Below are positions 5,712 to 8,454 of a DNA stretch of 8,454 bases, in pieces; position 1 is the stretch's first letter, and every line of letters begins with the position of its first letter. Under the pieces are notes generated by a model. That model ran no database searches. It saw only the letters and a list, made by a program, of their open reading frames with translations, and was not told the DNA's origin. The stretch is from positions 1 through 8,454 of the forward strand of contig JAATFK010000473.1 of assembly GCA_015655225.1 (NCBI GenBank). Reading direction: 5' to 3'. The translations under genes were made by a program, and so were the position numbers. Source of the DNA: Solirubrobacterales bacterium. Lineage in GTDB: Bacteria > Actinomycetota > Thermoleophilia > Solirubrobacterales > Solirubrobacteraceae.

Positions 5712-6815
5712 ATGGCTCCCGAACCCGCTCCGATCTCCTTCGCGCGCGGCGCCCCGTCGCTCGACATCATCGACGTCGAGGGCCTCCGCGCAGCAGCCGA
5801 CCGCGCCTTCACGACCGATCCGGCCGGCACCTTCTCCTACGGCACGGCGATCGGCTACAGACCGCTGCGCGCATGGATCGCCGAGCAGCACGGCGTCGCC
5901 CCCGAGCAGGTGATCGTCACGAACGGCTCGATGCAGGCCGACGCCTTCCTGTTCGAGGCGCTCGTCGAGCCCGGCGACGTCGTCGTCGTCGAGCGCCCGA
6001 CCTACGACCGCACGCTGCTGTCGCTGCGCTCGCGCGGCGCCGACCTGCGGCCGGTCGAGCTGGAGGAGGACGGGGTCGATGTGCGGGGGATCGAGCGGCT
6101 GATCTCCGACGGCGTCGTGCCGCGCCTCGCGCACCTGATCCCGAACTTTCAGAACCCCGCCGGCTACACGCTCTCGGAGGCCAAGCGCCGCGACCTCGTC
6201 TCGCTCGCGAGACAGCACGGCTTCACGATCTTCGAGGACGACCCGTACGTGTCGCTGCGCTTCAGCGGCGAGACGCTGCCGACGATGCTGTCGCTCGACA
6301 CCGCCGACAAGGTCGTCTACGCCTCCTCGTTCTCGAAGACCGTCTGTCCGGGGATCCGCGTCGGCTACCTGGTCGGTCCCGAGAAGCTGATCACGAGGAT
6401 CGCGAAGCTCGCGACCAACACGTACATCTCGCCGAACATGGTGGCGCAGTCGATCGTCAACGAGTTCTGCCGCAGCGGCGCGCTCGACCGCTCGATCGCG
6501 ACCGTCAAGCAGGCGCTCGGCGAGCGCGCCCAGGCGCTCACGACCGCGCTGCGCCGCGAGCTGCCGGAGGCCAGATTCGTCGAGCCCCAGGGCGGCTACT
6601 TCCTCTGGGTCGAGCTGCCCGAGGGCAACGACGGCGAGGCCCTGTTCCGCGCCGCCGCCGACCGTGGCGTCCAGATCGTGAAGGGCACCGACTTCCTGCT
6701 GGAGGGCGGCGAGAACGCGCTCCGGATCGCCTACTCGGGCGTCACGCCCGAGCAGATCGACGAGGGCGTCACGCGCCTCGCCGACGCCGTCCACTCGCTC
6801 GGGGTCAGCGCGTAG
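5712..6815 (+). CDS. fold-type I PLP aminotransferase (LysN/MocR catalytic-domain type)
   Basis: Pyridoxal-phosphate aminotransferase of 367 residues, close to the catalytic domain of MocR regulators and stand-alone 2-aminoadipate or aromatic aminotransferases, without any DNA-binding domain. Visible landmarks: SFARGAPS (9-16); FSYGTAIGY (41-49) with the partner-subunit Tyr43; TNGSMQA (70-76), the phosphate-binding turn; NFQNPAGYT (145-153) with Asn148; FEDDPY (174-179) with the ring-binding Asp and Tyr179; SSFSKT (205-210) with Lys209 as Schiff-base lysine; GIRVGY with Arg216; and ALRIAYS with Arg338 for the substrate carboxylate. It would swap an amino group between an amino acid and a 2-oxo acid; the substrate is not evident. 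It starts 10 bases after ubiX and is probably co-transcribed. The link to decarboxylation is positional. Confidence 0.92.
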   Translation: MAPEPAPISFARGAPSLDIIDVEGLRAAADRAFTTDPAGTFSYGTAIGYRPLRAWIAEQHGVAPEQVIVTNGSMQADAFLFEALVEPGDVVVVERPTYDRTLLSLRSRGADLRPVELEEDGVDVRGIERLISDGVVPRLAHLIPNFQNPAGYTLSEAKRRDLVSLARQHGFTIFEDDPYVSLRFSGETLPTMLSLDTADKVVYASSFSKTVCPGIRVGYLVGPEKLITRIAKLATNTYISPNMVAQSIVNEFCRSGALDRSIATVKQALGERAQALTTALRRELPEARFVEPQGGYFLWVELPEGNDGEALFRAAADRGVQIVKGTDFLLEGGENALRIAYSGVTPEQIDEGVTRLADAVHSLGVSA

Positions 6816-6816
6816 G

Positions 6817-6999
6817 TCATCTGCCGGGCGCCTTGCCTCCCGTCACGTCGGCGGGGTCGTAGGCGATGAACGTCGTGCCCAGGCGCGGCGTCCACGCGAC
6901 CGTCAGGAACGGTCGCGTGCCGTCGCCCGGGTGCTGCGGCTGGAAGCCGATTGTCGTCGGCGTCGCCCACGCGACGGTGAACCAGCGAAGACTGGACAT
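6817..6999 (-). CDS. possible small protein of 60 residues, unknown
   Basis: Not recognised. The frame begins at ATG 6999 and ends in TGA at 6817, just past the aminotransferase stop on the other strand, and it fills most of the 226-base convergent gap. About nine in ten codons end in G or C, as in the real genes here, and the product has a sensible mix with many aromatic residues. It contains an internal repeat: FTVAWATPTTIGF (residues 7-19) resembles LTVAWTPRLGTTFIAY (32-47), as if two beta-strand units. No signal peptide, transmembrane segment or cysteine is seen. There is no Shine-Dalgarno sequence. It lies 42 bases behind the DtxR-type gene on the same strand. It may be a real small gene, the remnant of a larger beta-rich protein, or a chance frame in GC-rich DNA. 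Confidence 0.4.
   Translation of the reverse strand: MSSLRWFTVAWATPTTIGFQPQHPGDGTRPFLTVAWTPRLGTTFIAYDPADVTGGKAPGR
6892..6978. repeat. short direct repeat pair inside the small frame
   Basis: The 12-mers ccacgcgaccgt (6892-6903) and ccacgcgacggt (6967-6978) differ at one base and encode the two T-V-A-W motifs of the small protein at 6817-6999. They may mark an internal duplication. Confidence 0.45.
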
Positions 7000-7000
7000 G

Positions 7001-7046
7001 CGTCGAGTTCGAGCGACGAAAGCTGACCGAAGCTGACGAAGTCAGC
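7001..7046. repeat. two hairpins and tandem GCTGAC repeats behind the DtxR-type gene
   Basis: One inverted repeat pairs CGTCG (7001-7005) with CGACG (7014-7018) around 8 bases. A second pairs GCTGAC (7032-7037) with GTCAGC (7041-7046) around 3 bases and covers the DtxR-type stop codon. CGAAAGCTGAC (7017-7027) and CGAAGCTGAC (7028-7037) form a near-perfect tandem repeat between them. No T-run follows on either strand, so these are not convincing intrinsic terminators; a factor-dependent terminator, processing site or operator is possible. Confidence 0.4.
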
Positions 7047-7764
7047 GACCGTAGCGCTCTCTGCCCAGCACCAGCTGGGCAGGAAGCGCGGTGCGCGGCG
7101 GCGGCGAGGGGTCGGCCACGACGGCGACCGTCTCGGCGACGCTGCGGGTGATCGTGAGCACGTCGCCGCCGTCGCTCTCGACCGAGACGTGCTCGTCGTC
7201 GCTGGCGGTGACGGTGCCCTCCAGGCCGGGCGCGATGCCGGCCCGCATCAGGTAGTGGAGCAGGTCCTCGGCCTCGTTCTCGAGCCGCAGGACCTTCACG
7301 CGCGCGCCCACCGCGCAGTCGGCCAGCGGCACGCCGATGACGCGCTCGCCGACTCTGATCGGGTGACCGTGCGGGCACGTCGTCGCGTCGCCGACCGCCG
7401 CCCGGACGTAGGCCGAGAAGCGCGGCGTCATCGCGTGCTCCATGTGCTCGGCCTCCTCGTGCACGTCGTCCCACGGGACCCCGACGACGTCGGTCAGGAA
7501 GCGCTCGATCAGCCGGTGGCGGCTGGTGATCTCCTCCGCGTGGCTGCGGCCGGAGTCGGTGAAGGCGATCGCGCGATCTCTCCCGCGCGTGACGTAGCCG
7601 TCCTTCTCCAGGCGGCCGATCATCTCGTGGACCGTCGGGGCGGAGAGCTGCATCGCGCGGGCGACGTTCGCGCCCGTCATCGGCAGGCCGGCCTCGTAGA
7701 GCCAGTAGAGCGTCTGGAGGTATTCCTCCTCGGCGACCGTGACCTGCTCGGGCGAATGCGACAC
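7042..7764 (-). CDS. DtxR/MntR family metal-dependent transcriptional regulator
   Basis: Cytoplasmic metal-sensing repressor of 240 residues with the three-domain DtxR plan. A winged helix (about 8-72, recognition helix near SAPTVHEMIGRLE) is followed by a dimerisation and metal domain (about 73-140, including CPHGHPI at 130-136). The C-terminal SH3/FeoA-like domain (about 148-216) is followed by a Pro-rich tail. In the metal region, VHEEAEHMEH (101-110) aligns with DtxR so that the Cys102 position is Glu106, while Glu109 and His110 match Glu105 and His106. His83 and Glu87 match the ancillary ligands, and the Met10 position is an acid (Glu13/14). These changes resemble MntR and suggest manganese rather than iron. 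The start is GTG at 7764 with no clear Shine-Dalgarno sequence, 9 bases after the LysR-type gene. No link to the UbiD cluster is shown by sequence. Confidence 0.93.
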   Translation of the reverse strand: MSHSPEQVTVAEEEYLQTLYWLYEAGLPMTGANVARAMQLSAPTVHEMIGRLEKDGYVTRGRDRAIAFTDSGRSHAEEITSRHRLIERFLTDVVGVPWDDVHEEAEHMEHAMTPRFSAYVRAAVGDATTCPHGHPIRVGERVIGVPLADCAVGARVKVLRLENEAEDLLHYLMRAGIAPGLEGTVTASDDEHVSVESDGGDVLTITRSVAETVAVVADPSPPPRTALPAQLVLGRERYGR

Positions 7765-7773
7765 GGCGAGAGC

Positions 7774-8454
7774 CTATCGCAGCGAGACCGCTCCGCCGGA
7801 GCGCTCCGCGAGCGTGGCGAGCTGCTGCTCGGCGAGCGCGACCAGCTCCCGCGTCGCGGGCGAGAGCTGCGCGTCGCGGCGCGAGATGAAGGCGAACGTC
7901 TCGTACAGCGGGTCGGCGAACGGGACGAGCCCGAGCGCGCTCGGCAGCGCCCCGCGCCGGATCGTCGTGACCTGCGAGATGACCGTGTCGCCGACCCCGC
8001 GCGCGGCGAGGTCGAGCGCGCTCCCCAGCTCCTCCACCTCGATCGCCGGCTCGAGCCGCACGCCCGCCCGCTGGGCGCGCTCCAGCAGCGCGCGGCGGGT
8101 CGGGTCGTCCGAGCCCCAGCGCGCGTCGTAGAGGATCAGCGGGACCTCGGTCAGCCGCTCGATCGCGATCGGCGCTCTCAGCCGCTCGGGGTCGGCGCTC
8201 GCGTAGAGCAGCTCGCTCGTCATCGCCGGGCGCACGTCGAGTCCCGCGTCGTCGATCGGCAGCACGACCAGACCCGACTCGATCCGCCCCTCGCGGACCT
8301 CGTCGGCGACCTCGCTGGAGTTGATCCCGATCACGCGCACCCGCACGCCCGGATGGCGCCGCCGGAAGGTCGCGACGACGTTCCCGATCAGCCAGTTGGG
8401 CGCCTCGCCGAAGGTCCCGATAGTCGCCGTCCCGCTCACCAGCTCGCGCACCTC
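7774..8454 (-). CDS. LysR-type transcriptional regulator, effector domain only (5' end beyond window)
   Basis: The visible 226 residues are the effector-binding part of a LysR-type regulator. They open with the usual linker-to-domain pattern (EVRELVSGTATIGTF), followed by a periplasmic-binding-type fold: FRRRHPGVRVRVIG, a hinge crossover around LTEVPLILYD, a return segment with DLAARGVGDTVIS, and a closing LGLVPFADP. The winged-helix DNA-binding domain, normally about the first 60-90 residues, lies past the right edge, so the target and full length cannot be judged. The reading frame is open to the edge with no sign of damage. An internal ATG or GTG near the edge should not be taken as the start. 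It is followed after 9 bases by the DtxR-type gene, so the two regulators are probably co-transcribed. Confidence 0.92.
   Translation of the reverse strand, partial: EVRELVSGTATIGTFGEAPNWLIGNVVATFRRRHPGVRVRVIGINSSEVADEVREGRIESGLVVLPIDDAGLDVRPAMTSELLYASADPERLRAPIAIERLTEVPLILYDARWGSDDPTRRALLERAQRAGVRLEPAIEVEELGSALDLAARGVGDTVISQVTTIRRGALPSALGLVPFADPLYETFAFISRRDAQLSPATRELVALAEQQLATLAERSGGAVSLR

Noticed and set aside
4820..5830. 336-residue minus-strand open frame across the promoter region and ubiX
   Set aside because: It is antisense to a clear UbiX-type gene, its composition is shadow-like (Arg/Asp/Glu/His-rich), and it overlaps the first LLM gene in another frame.
5589..6794. 401-residue minus-strand open frame opposite the aminotransferase
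   Set aside because: The plus strand carries all PLP-enzyme motifs in order; the antisense product has no domain and shadow-like composition.
6816..6870. intrinsic terminator after the aminotransferase
   Set aside because: Only short GC pairings such as CCG/CGG are present, with no strong stem and no T-run.

Overview
This is a GC-rich window with strongly G/C-ending codons and several GTG or TTG start candidates. It suggests a high-GC actinobacterium, possibly of the Thermoleophilia (Solirubrobacter/Conexibacter type). That placement is an impression from composition and gene style, not a computed assignment. No rRNA, tRNA, CRISPR array, insertion sequence or phage gene was seen, and no stretch over 300 bases lacks a gene.

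Layout. Positions 5022 down to 1 (minus strand) hold a compact five-gene run. In transcription order it encodes an RutA/SfnG-like luciferase-family (LLM) flavin monooxygenase, an SsuD-like LLM monooxygenase, an OsmC-type peroxidase, a UbiD-type decarboxylase, and an alpha/beta hydrolase cut by the left edge. Junctions are very tight: 1-base overlap, 21, 1 and 23 bases. Diverging from it on the plus strand (5099-6815) are a UbiX-type flavin prenyltransferase and a fold-type I PLP aminotransferase. The two arms are separated by a 76-base region of about 51% GC with operator-like inverted repeats. To the right, on the minus strand and convergent with the aminotransferase, lie a LysR-type regulator (cut by the right edge), a DtxR/MntR-type metal regulator and a possible 60-residue protein.

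How it may work. UbiX makes prenylated FMN, the cofactor of UbiD, so the two arms are functionally linked. UbiD enzymes decarboxylate, or in reverse carboxylate, aromatic or alpha,beta-unsaturated acids. The two LLM proteins belong to a family that uses externally supplied FMNH2 and O2, often to break C-S or C-N bonds. With a hydrolase, a thiol peroxidase and an aminotransferase alongside, the best reading is an uncharacterised catabolic cluster for an aromatic, heteroaromatic or organosulfur/organonitrogen acid. The substrate cannot be read from the sequence. No flavin reductase or transporter is visible in the window. The LysR and DtxR genes may be unrelated neighbours.
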